From: Beta vulgaris subsp. vulgaris
Lineage: Eukaryota > Streptophyta > Magnoliopsida > Caryophyllales > Amaranthaceae
Assembly (NCBI RefSeq): GCF_026745355.1
Contig: NC_079205.1
Span: forward strand, 43,630,349 to 43,694,348
Reading direction: 5' to 3'
DNA: 64,000 nt
Shown here: positions 34,239 through 43,124 of the stretch, one piece after another
Layout of the letters: every line of letters begins with the position of its first letter
How positions within the stretch are numbered: position 1 is the first letter of the stretch
Translations under genes and position numbers: made by a program
The notes under the pieces: generated by a model
What the model saw: only the letters and a program-made list of their open reading frames with translations
Told to the model about the DNA's origin: nothing
Databases searched by the model: none

Positions 34239-36290
34239 ATGTTCTATGTCTCCGCTAAGTTATCAAATGGTTTATATGTGCTAGACTTAGAAACCCACAT
34301 CTATAACATAGACAACAAGAAACATAAAGCAAATGATTCAAACCTTGTATACCTATGGCATTGTCGATTAGGCCACATAAGCTCAAAACGTATTGAGAAG
34401 CTTCATAAAGATGGAATTCTCAAATCATTTGATTTTGAATCATTTGATACTTGTGAGTTTTGCTTGATGGGTTAAATGACAAAGTCACCTTTCACAGGTT
34501 CAAGTGAAAAAGCTAATGACCTTTTAGCCCTTATAGGTACGGATGTGTCTGGACCTATGAGTAATTTGGCTAGGGGAGGGTACAATTACTTTATTACTTT
34601 TACCGATGGTGTAAGCAGATTTGGATTTGTTTACCTTATACGACATAAGTCGGAATCCTTTGGAAAATTTAAGGAATTCTAGAATGAAGAACAAAACCAA
34701 CTTGGGAAGAAAATTAAGGCACTGCATTCCTATCGTGGTGGTGAATATTTATCTCAAGAATTTGGTGATCATTTGAAGGATTGTGGAATACTTTCACAAT
34801 GGACTCCACCAGGAACACTGCAGTTGAATGACGTTTCTAAAAGAAGAAATCGAACTCTACTTGATATGGTTCGATCCATGATGAATCTTGCTGATCTTCC
34901 TATCTCATTCTGGCGATTTGCGCTTGAAATAACGACATTCACACTTAACAGAGCACCATCCAAAGCAGTTTAAAAGACACCATATGAAATGTGGACTAAA
35001 AACGTTCCAAAATTGTCTTTTCTAAGGATATGGGGTTGTGAAGCTTATGTAAAACGTTTACTTCTGATAATCTTTCACCTAAATCCGATAAATGTCTCTT
35101 TGTGGGTTACCCAAAAGATACTAAGGGATACTAATTCTATAACCAAAGAGAAAACAAAGTGTTTGTTGCTCGTAATGGTGTCTTTCTGGAAAAAGGAGTT
35201 TATTTCCAGAAAAACAAGTGGGAGAAATGTATATCTCAAAGATGTTCGAGATGAGCAACAAAAGGATGAGGTTAACACCTCATTAGAGGCGGCCCGGCAT
35301 GAAAGTGCTCAGGAGGCGGTGCATTCAATTTATGTACCTCCTACCGTCCCACTTGGAGATAATCCATGCGAAGTCACTCAACCTAGTGAGGTAGAAACTT
35401 CTTCTCTTGTTCCCCAACGTAGGTCTAGTAGGACCATCATTACGTCAAAGAGATATATTGATTTCCTTTTGACTGAAAATTCTGAAATAATAATTTTAGA
35501 ATCAGAAGAACATATGAACTACAAAGATGCTTTGGATAGTCAAGACTCCGAAATATGGCTTGAAGCCATGAAATATGAAATGGATTTCATGTCTGAAAAT
35601 CAAGTATGGGACTTGGTTGATTTGCATGATGGGGTAAAACCCATTGGATGCAAATGGATTTTCAAGTTGAAAACAGACAAGGATGGAAACATTAGTGTTT
35701 TCAAAGCAAGGTTGGTTACGAAAAGTTTCAAACAAATTCATGGTATTGACTATGATGAAACTTTCTCACCAGTAGCCATGCTAAAATCTATTAGGATAAT
35801 CCTTGTGATTGCTCCCTTTCATGACTGAGAAATATGCAGATTGATGTCAATATCGCTTTCTTGAATGGGTTCTTAAAAGAGGATGTATGCATGACACAAC
35901 CTCAAGGATTTTAATATCTAGAAATCCAGGGAGGGTATGCAATCTTAAGAAGTCCATTTACGGACTAAAGCAAGCATCAAGGAGTTGGAACCTCATATTT
36001 GATGAGGCAGTCAAGAAATTTGGCTTTCTCATAAATGAAGAGGAATTTTGTGTATACAAGAAGTTAAGTGGGAGTAGTATTACTTTTCTGGTCTTGTATG
36101 TGGATGACATACTTCTCATAAGAAATGATAAAACCATGCTTGAGTCACTCAAGGAATGGCTTAAAAATTGTTTCTCTATGGAAGATCTAGGAGAAGGGGA
36201 GTACATATTGGGAATAAAGATCTATAGAGATATATCTAAAAGGTTGATTGAACTTATTTAAGAGACTTATATTGATAAGGTTCTTGTAAG
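34239..36290 (+). pseudogene. Integrase and RT of copia D right half, broken
   Basis: Pre-integrase: LWHCRLGHISSKRIEKLH and CEFCLMG, stop at 34473-34475, then MTKSPFTG. Integrase core: GTDVSGPMSNLARGGYNYF, FTDGVSRFG, TAG at 34681-34683, then HSYRGGEYLSQEF and RNRTLLDMVRSMMN. A TAA follows KAV near 34971, then TPYEMWTKN and IWGCEAYVK. RT: GCKWIFKLKTDKDGN, DYDETFSPVAMLKSIR, stop near 35826, then KKSIYGLKQASRSW and intact LYVDDILLIRND. The stops fit single-base changes from Lys, Gln and Glu codons. The frame ends where CACTA-A2 is inserted; the last RNase H words (NIADPLTKPLAQPKH) resume at about 37670-37722. Confidence 0.88.
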
Positions 36291-36293
36291 CTT

Positions 36294-37624
36294 CACTAGT
36301 AGAATAATTGCTTATTGTTGCGGTGATATTGCTACAGATTTACCCATACGCGGCAATATATCACGTAAAAAGAAAAGAAAAATATATAAAATAACAATAT
36401 TGCTGAAGTTTCGGCCGAAAACCGCAGCAATATGGTTTCGATGGAAATTTTTTGAAAAATTTTGACTATTTGACCAAACATATTGCTGCAGAAACTGTAG
36501 CAATATATTAAAAAAATATAGTTTTAACCTATTGATGCGGTTCCTACAAAAAATCACAGCAATAGGCTTTTAAAATTAATAATAAAAGGGTCCAGATCTA
36601 GGGCTTCCTTGTTAAGTTAGGGTTTCATCTTCTCTCTCCTCCTTTCATCACTATCACGCCTCTTTCCCCTCATCTTCTCTCGCTGCATCTCGTCAGTGCC
36701 TCTCCTCCCCTCATCTCTTCTCTTTTTTTCTCTCGTTTATACCCCTTCTCTTCTCCACTTATGACCAGCGTTCGTTCGTCTCCATTTATGACCGGGGTTC
36801 GTTCGTGTAATTGCTATTTCTTTACTTAACCGCCGGAAAAACCAAATAATTAAGGCGTTCGTCTCGAGTTCGTTCGTACCAGGTTGTTCGCCGTCATGTT
36901 CGTCTCCACCAACGTTGTTCGTCGTCTTCGTCCGTCTCCACCAACGTCGTTCGCCATCTTTGTCTCCACCAACCTCGTTCGCCGTTTTCGTCTCCACCAA
37001 CGTCGTCCGCACCAGATCGTTCCTGGTCTCCACCAACATTGTCCGCACCAACACCTTCCGCACCAACGCTGTATCTCTATTTTTTTCTTTTTTGTTTTTT
37101 TTTAAATTTTTCCTTATTAGCTATGTTTTCATTTTTTATATATTTGTAATTAGGGTTTGGATAATATTACTTTTATTGAATATATGGTGGTTCGGTTTAG
37201 TTATTTTTGTGTTATTGTACTTCAGTGCTACAATAGTCTCCTTGGATGAGAAAATGACTATATATATAAATTTCCAAAAAAAAATATACACTTAACCTAT
37301 TTAAAAATGTTTATATTATAAGAGTATTATAACTACCAAAAATTTAGGCATTAAGGAATGAAAAAAAAATTCACCTGCCCTGCGTCTATTGCTGCGGTTT
37401 TGGAAAGAAACCGCAACAATAGACTTGTATTTTTAATATTGTAAAAATACCTATTGCTGCGTTTTTGCAAGGAATCGCAGCAATAGCTTGACCTATTGAT
37501 GCAGTCAAAAACCACATCAATAGGTTCATTACCAATTGCTGCTCCCTTAATTGTTGGCAGCCAAAACCGCCGTAATAGGCCACTCATTGACCGCAACAAA
37601 CAATAAGCATTTATTCTACTAGTG
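36294..37624 (-). mobile_element. Non-autonomous CACTA transposon A2
   Basis: The 1331 bp element begins CACTAGTAGAATAATTG and ends TTATTCTACTAGTG, flanked by the 3 bp copy CTT (36291-36293, 37625-37627). Its ends match CACTA-A1 in inverse orientation. Subterminal zones (36310-36565 and 37385-37605) hold paired inverted GCTGCGGTTTT/AAACCGCAGC words. The middle is a pyrimidine-rich stretch followed by a Thr/Asn-coding tandem repeat at 36902-37053. No transposase ORF. It sits in copia D right half. Confidence 0.93.
36902..37053 (+). repeat. Short tandem repeat inside CACTA-A2
   Basis: GTCTCCACCAACGTCGTTCG-like units start at 36902, 36934, 36962, 36990 and 37026 (spacing 32, 28, 28 and 36 bp). 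Because the spacings are not all multiples of three, conserved coding is unlikely. Confidence 0.8.
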
Positions 37625-37627
37625 CTT

Positions 37628-38539
37628 CATGCTGGAAAACTACAAGAGAGGGTAAGTAGGGTTCATACTGAGGACAATATAGCAGATCCTCTGACTAAAC
37701 CGCTTGCTCAACCTAAGCATTAGTGTCATACTAGGTTTATGGGGCTTAAGCATATGGGATAAGGGCTTTAGGTTGTTTGCTTCATGTTTACAATTGTGAA
37801 GACATTGATGATGCTTTGGATGTTTATCAATAAACTTCGTTTCTTATTTAATTGTTTGGTTTAGTATTAAATAAAATGTCCAAATAATTTGTGTTTTCAA
37901 ATAGGATTATCAAAACGTTTTGATAATGGAACCCTATTAAGTGAACAAAAATCAGAATTTATTTAAAGTCCCTAGTCTAAATCACTAAATTGGACATAAG
38001 TAATTTATCTCAAAGATAGTATATAATTAATTGATAGCGCAATTCCATGGGCTATGGAGACATGGAGATGTCTAATTGATTATATGGATGTATATTTGAT
38101 ACATTGAGACTTGACCTAATTAGATTCTAAAAGTACAATCAAAGTACTATATTTAGTGGATTCCTTAGACATGAGTATGTCTTAATAACCACAATATAAT
38201 TAGTTTAACTTTGACACTGTTAAACGCCGCGACGTAAAAGGAGGTTATAAAGACAGTGATCAGGTGGGCTAAGAATTTAGTAGGAGTTATGGTCATACAA
38301 GAGTGGATAAGTCCTCCTACTTGATAGGAATGGTGTATGGGCTTCTTGATGAGTGAGAATTGGAAAATTGCATGGCCATATCATGCGGAATAGGATTAAA
38401 AGTGTTAATTCTTATTTGAGCAGCTCAAACTCAACGATCAAGGAGCATAAATTTGAGAATAACGTTGTGTTATCAAATTTAACATTAAGTGACTTAAGGA
38501 ATCTAACATTGCGCTCTTGTCTTTCGACAAGTGGGAGAT
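37628..38539 (+). other. End of RNase H and 3' non-coding region of copia D right half
   Basis: 37670-37722 encodes the last RNase H words, then about 800 bp of non-coding DNA leads to the purine tract AAGTGGGAGAT (38529-38539). It is the inverse counterpart of 31226-32100. Confidence 0.75.
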
Positions 38540-39203
38540 TGAAAGAATATGTCCTTAGACATTCCGGTAATTACTAAATATAAATAGGAATAATATTATG
38601 AAGATAATAAAGTTAATTATTTTAGTAATCGTATTTTCTTGCTAAAGAATAAATATGATTAATAGGACAATATTGATGGAGCCTATAACTAAAATAGATT
38701 AATCCTACGAGGTCAAACATTGTAGCACAAGTTGAACAAAGTAATCCAAATCCATTTAGGATTAGGATTGGGCCGGTCCAAAGAGGAATAGGAGGATAAT
38801 TAGTTTTCCTGAGTAGCCCAAGACTCTTCTATTATATATAGGATATAATATTAGGATTTAGGTAATCAAATTGATTAATCAGTTTCTTTTCACTAGAGAG
38901 AGAAAGTGAAACCTTTAATCTATTTCCCCTGAACTGGCGCCTATACCATCAAAAGCAAGAGAATATATATTCTTCCGTTCTAGCAAACATTAGTGTTCAA
39001 CTGGTGCTCGTGGACGGAATAGAGGAGCAACACTTGGGGCTCTCGGATCTTCAAAGCTTGCATATAACAGGGAAATCATGCTACAAAGGTTTAATATTTT
39101 AATCCGAATGATTCATGTGTTTGATTATGTTTGCGATCCTAGGATAGATGTTAGGAAATTGTTTCATGAAATTTCGCTAATTGCATCTATATATTCCTAA
39201 TCA
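38540..39203 (+). repeat. 3' LTR of copia D right half
   Basis: Begins TGAAAGAATATGTCCTTAG after the purine tract. The end is taken at CCTAATCA by comparison with the left-half LTR (CCTACA). The word ATATTCCTAA with TCAAT recurs at about 39300, so the true end is uncertain by about 110 bp. Confidence 0.78.
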
Positions 39204-39932
39204 ATCATTTACATAAATATTTATATTGAAAATATTATCTTATATTTAAGATATATTATTATCTTAGAATATTATCTTATATCTTTATTCTACCTTAATA
39301 TTCCTAACATCAATGCTTTAGAAGTTAGGTTCCTAACAAGTATGGTTTTATCTCGGAGCGACAGGCGGTAGCCATGTGATGTTCGCATCACCTCCGATCC
39401 TAGTGCTCCTCAATCGAGTCTTGAAATTCCTAAGCTAGTGGATGAAGAAAGTTCTGAATTTTTAGCATGTAAAGCAAATAATTAACTCCACTATATGCTC
39501 TTTGTTGTTTTATCTAAGGAAATAAAGATTACATTTTTCAACTTCTAAATTCTTACTCAATTTATTTGCTAAAAGTTATCCGTACCAGCGATAATTTAAT
39601 CACGATTTCTATGCAAATTTGATAAACAATTTTAAAGTAATTCAGAAAACGAAGCTAACCTTTATAATGATGAAGATGGTTAACCCTAAAGTTGCGGATA
39701 ATTTTTTAGAGCATATTCCATGATATATGCAGTTTCGTACTTGAAGTTGCGTCAATTAAGATATTTATTGGGTTGTTACTCGTTAATGAAGGGCAGTCAT
39801 TGTTAGAGCACAACAAAAATTTAAAACAATAGGGGAGAGAACAAATAATCTTTTATCTTTTTAAAAGGTTAGAACTCCAACAAAAAAAGATAAGATTGCG
39901 TTATACATACATTATCAAGGTGGATCCCTTAT
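39204..39932. other. Unassigned DNA
   Basis: About 730 bp with no recognised ORF or element end. A short GC-richer patch lies at 39350-39420 (TCTCGGAGCGACAGGCGG); its nature is unknown. Confidence 0.4.
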
Positions 39933-41086
39933 AGTGTGTTTGGTGTTTTTTTTTTTTTTTAATAAAGGAAGGGAAGGAAAAGGAAGGGAAGGGATGAGAA
40001 AGGAAGGAAAGGAAAAAAAAACTAAATTTTCTGATGTTTGGTTAATAAGAAGGAAAGGAAAGAAATCTTATGTTTGGAAGAACAGGAAGGAAAAAAAACT
40101 CATAATGATTATAAATCATAATGTAGCTTTTCCTTGCTGCATGTCGTTCAATTGTTTGTTCTTTGGAAGGCATATGATTATAACTCCTAATGTATTTTTT
40201 TTCGTAGTAGGTATGATCCATATGTAACTAAACAAATCATTTTGATGGTAGCTAAATTTCTCATTCTATCCCAAATCACAACCCAATTTTCAAACTCACT
40301 ATCCTCATTATCATTGTGAACTTGCTCATTTTCAAATATATCCTCGTTATCATTGATAAAATTTTCTTCCATCTATAATAACATATTATAAAATAAATTA
40401 TATATTAGAGATATATTGATAGTACAAGGGTGTGCAAGTGCAATAACACTAGCTTCATCAATTAGCAGCATAAGAACAATAAAAGAGAAGTAAGTAAGTT
40501 CACACAATAACAGTTATTATGTACCATCAACCACAAATCATTCAATGTTCATAAACCCTATAACATTCTATAATGGGGTTTCTTAGAATGTGATTTTAAC
40601 AAGTGGGTCGAAGTCAAAAGTTACAAATAAGCAGCAAATGTTTGAGATTTTTTTCTGGGTCATGTTCAAAACAAGGAGAAAAATGGTAATATTTTGATAG
40701 GGGTTTCTGGGTATAAATGAAATCATGAAAGTAGTAAATCAAGAAATTGCAGGCAAGAACAACGAATTATATACACTAATTTAATTGCAAAAAACTGAGG
40801 TAATTTTTTGCAGGGAGAGTTATATGTGAGAGGGAAAAAATAACGTAATGGAGGGAAGTAAAATTTGGAAAAAGATAAATCAATTTTTAATTAATTATCT
40901 CTTTCCTCTCAAATTCCTCCAATTTTGGGAGGAGAGATAAGGGGAGATTTATAAGGTTTTCTTTCCCCTCACTTCCTTTCCTTTCCTATTAAATCCATTG
41001 TTATTTTTTTTACCAAATATAAGTAAGTTTTTTTTTTCATTCCAGTTCCTTTCTTTTCCATCCAATTCCTCTCTACCAAACACACT
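39933..41086. mobile_element. TIR-ended non-autonomous DNA element, unclassified
   Basis: The left end AGTGTGTTTGGT (39933-39944) is the exact inverse of the right end ACCAAACACACT (41075-41086). Purine-rich GGAAGGAAAGG on the left (39960-40100) is mirrored by CCTTTCCTTTCC on the right (40905-41070). The 1154 bp size and ends fit a plant DNA transposon derivative, but I found no clear target-site copy and cannot assign the superfamily. A 61-codon acidic frame on the minus strand (40372-40187) may be a remnant; I do not recognise it. Confidence 0.6.
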
Positions 41087-41877
41087 GTCAAAGAGATGGA
41101 TATAGTGGTGTTGCCTTCCACTACTATTACTAGTTTTATATGCACACGATGTGTGCGAAAATATGTAGATTTTTTTTACGGGGTGTAAAAAACTAAATTA
41201 ATTGTTAATTATATATAATAAATTAGGGATTTTTGAATTGTTGACGGTTTTCTTTTTGTAATGCTTTTTTAAATTAAAGTAAGTAGTTACTCCTTTTCTT
41301 TTTCTTTTTTTCTATTTTTTTTGATGTCCTACCCCTCTTGACATATGGAATAGAGATTATTGTTTAAAGGGATATTCTATTTAGTACCATTGAATTTTTG
41401 ACTTTTCCATTTCGTACCACTGTTATTTTAAATATCCACATGATACCACTCTAATTTAATATTAATCTTTATCATACCATTTTTTAAGTAAAATGTTAGT
41501 TAATGGTTGAACAATAATACAATTTTGTTTGAGTTTGCATGTTTCTATTTGCAGTTGCAAAAATTTAATAAATTAAGATTTTAGGGTGCCGTTGTAACCC
41601 TCAAAGCTCTATTTTTCAGTCAAAAATTTCATAAAATTGATCATTATATTCTATGTCTTTTTATTGTCAAATATGACCTCAACTTTGACCTTAACGACTA
41701 AAATGATTACTAAAACCTTAACACAAATTAAAACATGTAAATCGAAGTAAAACTCTAGCCTATTTTAACTTAAATTAACACTTTACTTAGTTGAATGCTA
41801 CAATAGAGAATAAAATCAAATTATAGTGGTACCATGTAAAAAATCTGAAAAATAGTTGTATCAAATGGAAAAGCCAA

Positions 41878-42698
41878 CGAGTCAAACTCACCTTTACGCC
41901 GTGACGTTTAGGCTTTTTAAGCCATCCGAGTTCGTTTAAGCCTCCAAATAGGCATTTTATGTTTTTCCGAATTTTTTTTCCCTTAAATTTTGTATTAGGG
42001 TTTTGTTTTATGTATTTAAACATTATTAGGTTAATGTTTGGAGGTAGTTCTTGTATTTTCAGATCTATAATGTTCTTGTATACTTCTCTTTGTTTATTTT
42101 GATTAATGTTCTTGTATACTTCTCTTTGTTTTGATTAATGTTCTTGTATAATTCTCTTTGTTTATTTTGATTAATGTTCTTGTATACTTCTCTTTGTTTT
42201 GATTAATGTTCTTGTATTTTCATCTTTGTTTTGATTAATGTTCTTGTATTTCCAGATCTATAATTTCTTCTCTTCTGTATATTAGTTTTTGTTCCTTTTT
42301 TTCATTTTCGTTTCATTCTTTTTTTTTGTTTTGGGTTTAGTATTTTCGTTTCGTTTCTCTTCTCTTCTGTTTAATTTCAGAAAATGTGAGATTATGAGTA
42401 AAAAAATGTCAAAAAAAAAAAAATTTTTTTTTTTTGGTAGGAAGGCTTGCGCTAGCTAGGAAAAAGCGCAGCCCTTCTAGCTCAGAAGGGCTGCGCTTTT
42501 TCCTAACTAGCGCAGCCCTTCTAGCTTAGAAGGGTTGCGCTTTTTTCCAAACTAGCGCAGCCCTTCTAGCTTAAGGGTTGCACTTTTCTAGCGCAGCCCT
42601 AATTAAAAAGTGAAGGGCTGCTACTGAAAGGGCTGCTGTCAAAAAGCGGGCCCTACAGGCCTTTTTCAGCGCAGCCCTTCTTCATTTTTCCACTAGTG
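41878..42698. mobile_element. CACTA-family-B non-autonomous element B1, left end atypical
   Basis: The right end TTTTTCCACTAGTG and the subterminal words AGCGCAGCCCTTC/GAAGGGCTGCGCT match those of element B2 (51072-63703). The intact second MULE end at 42857-42868 (GCCAAAAGTACA) is the empty site; here it is split with a duplication of about two A. The left end (CGAGTCAAACTCACC) is not CACTA-like, so either the left terminus was lost or the element is a chimera. 42440-42620 holds long hairpins. No transposase. Confidence 0.7.
42071..42260 (+). repeat. Alternating 36/32 bp tandem repeat inside B1
   Basis: Units beginning TGTTCTTGTATA start at 42071, 42107, 42139, 42175, 42207 and 42239, with lengths 36, 32, 36, 32, 32 bp. 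The 36 bp units carry an extra ATTT, so the first four units form a 68 bp higher-order repeat present twice. The flanks share CAGATCTATAAT with the interior of element B2. Confidence 0.88.
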
Positions 42699-43021
42699 AA
42701 AAGTACAATGGTACCAAATGGAATATCGCTTGTTTAAATTCTGTAAAATAAAAAGTTGTAAAAATGGGAAAAATCGTTTAATGCTACAATAGAGAATAAA
42801 ATCAAATTATAGTAGTACCATGTAGAATATCTGAAAAATAGTGGTACCAAATGGAAAAGCCAAAAGTACAATGATACCAAATGGAATATGCCTTGTTTAA
42901 ATTCTGTAAAATAAAAAGTTAAAAAAATCGTTTAATTAAGTATTTAACAAAGTAATTTAAATTCCAATTATATCCCTACTCCCACTCCACAAAAAATAAA
43001 CCCTAAAAAATCGAGACGCCA

Positions 43022-43032
43022 TATATATAAAT
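43022..43032 (+). promoter_or_regulatory. Likely TATA box of the MYB gene
   Basis: TATATATAAAT lies about 93-103 bases before the ATG at 43125, a normal distance for a plant gene with a short 5' leader. The MULE right end is only 130 bp upstream of it, so the element may contribute promoter sequence. Inferred from composition and place only. Confidence 0.5.
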
Positions 43033-43124
43033 AATCAAGAATACCTTTGACTTTGGATATGAATAACTAAGTTAACTGAATTCCTTTGAATTTCTTATCT
43101 ACTAAATATTAACTAGAGAAAAAG

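Larger units (their letters stand above)
34228..39203 (+). mobile_element. Copia D, right half (5'-truncated, plus strand)
   Basis: Begins in the GAG-pre-integrase segment at the junction with the left half and runs through integrase, RT, a CACTA insertion (36294-37624), the end of RNase H, 3' non-coding DNA and the 3' LTR. Gag, protease, primer site and 5' LTR are missing. Proteins agree closely with the left half but differ at many residues, so the two are separate copies of one family rather than a fresh palindrome. Confidence 0.88.
41369..42892. mobile_element. Non-autonomous Mutator-like element (MULE) with internal insertion
   Basis: A perfect 9 bp target copy TTGTTTAAA (41360-41368, 42893-42901) brackets the element. 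Terminal inverted repeats exceed 100 bp: the left end GGGATATTCTATTTAGTACC and following text match the inverse of the right end. Long TIRs plus a 9 bp target copy define Mutator-type transposons. The right TIR occurs twice: once at 41793-41877 joined to 42699-42722, interrupted by CACTA-B1, and once at 42780-42892, with a copy of the flanking DNA (42723-42779) between. No transposase ORF. Confidence 0.85.

Noticed and set aside
36294..37624. Thr/Val/Arg-rich overlapping frames at 36884-37295 as a gene
   Set aside because: They come from the tandem repeat in CACTA-A2; unit lengths of 28, 32 and 36 bp would not keep a frame.
42440..42700. Regularly spaced GCGCAGCCCTTC repeats that resemble a CRISPR array
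   Set aside because: The repeats alternate in orientation, spacers are short and similar to each other, and the block ends in a CACTA terminus in a plant genome.
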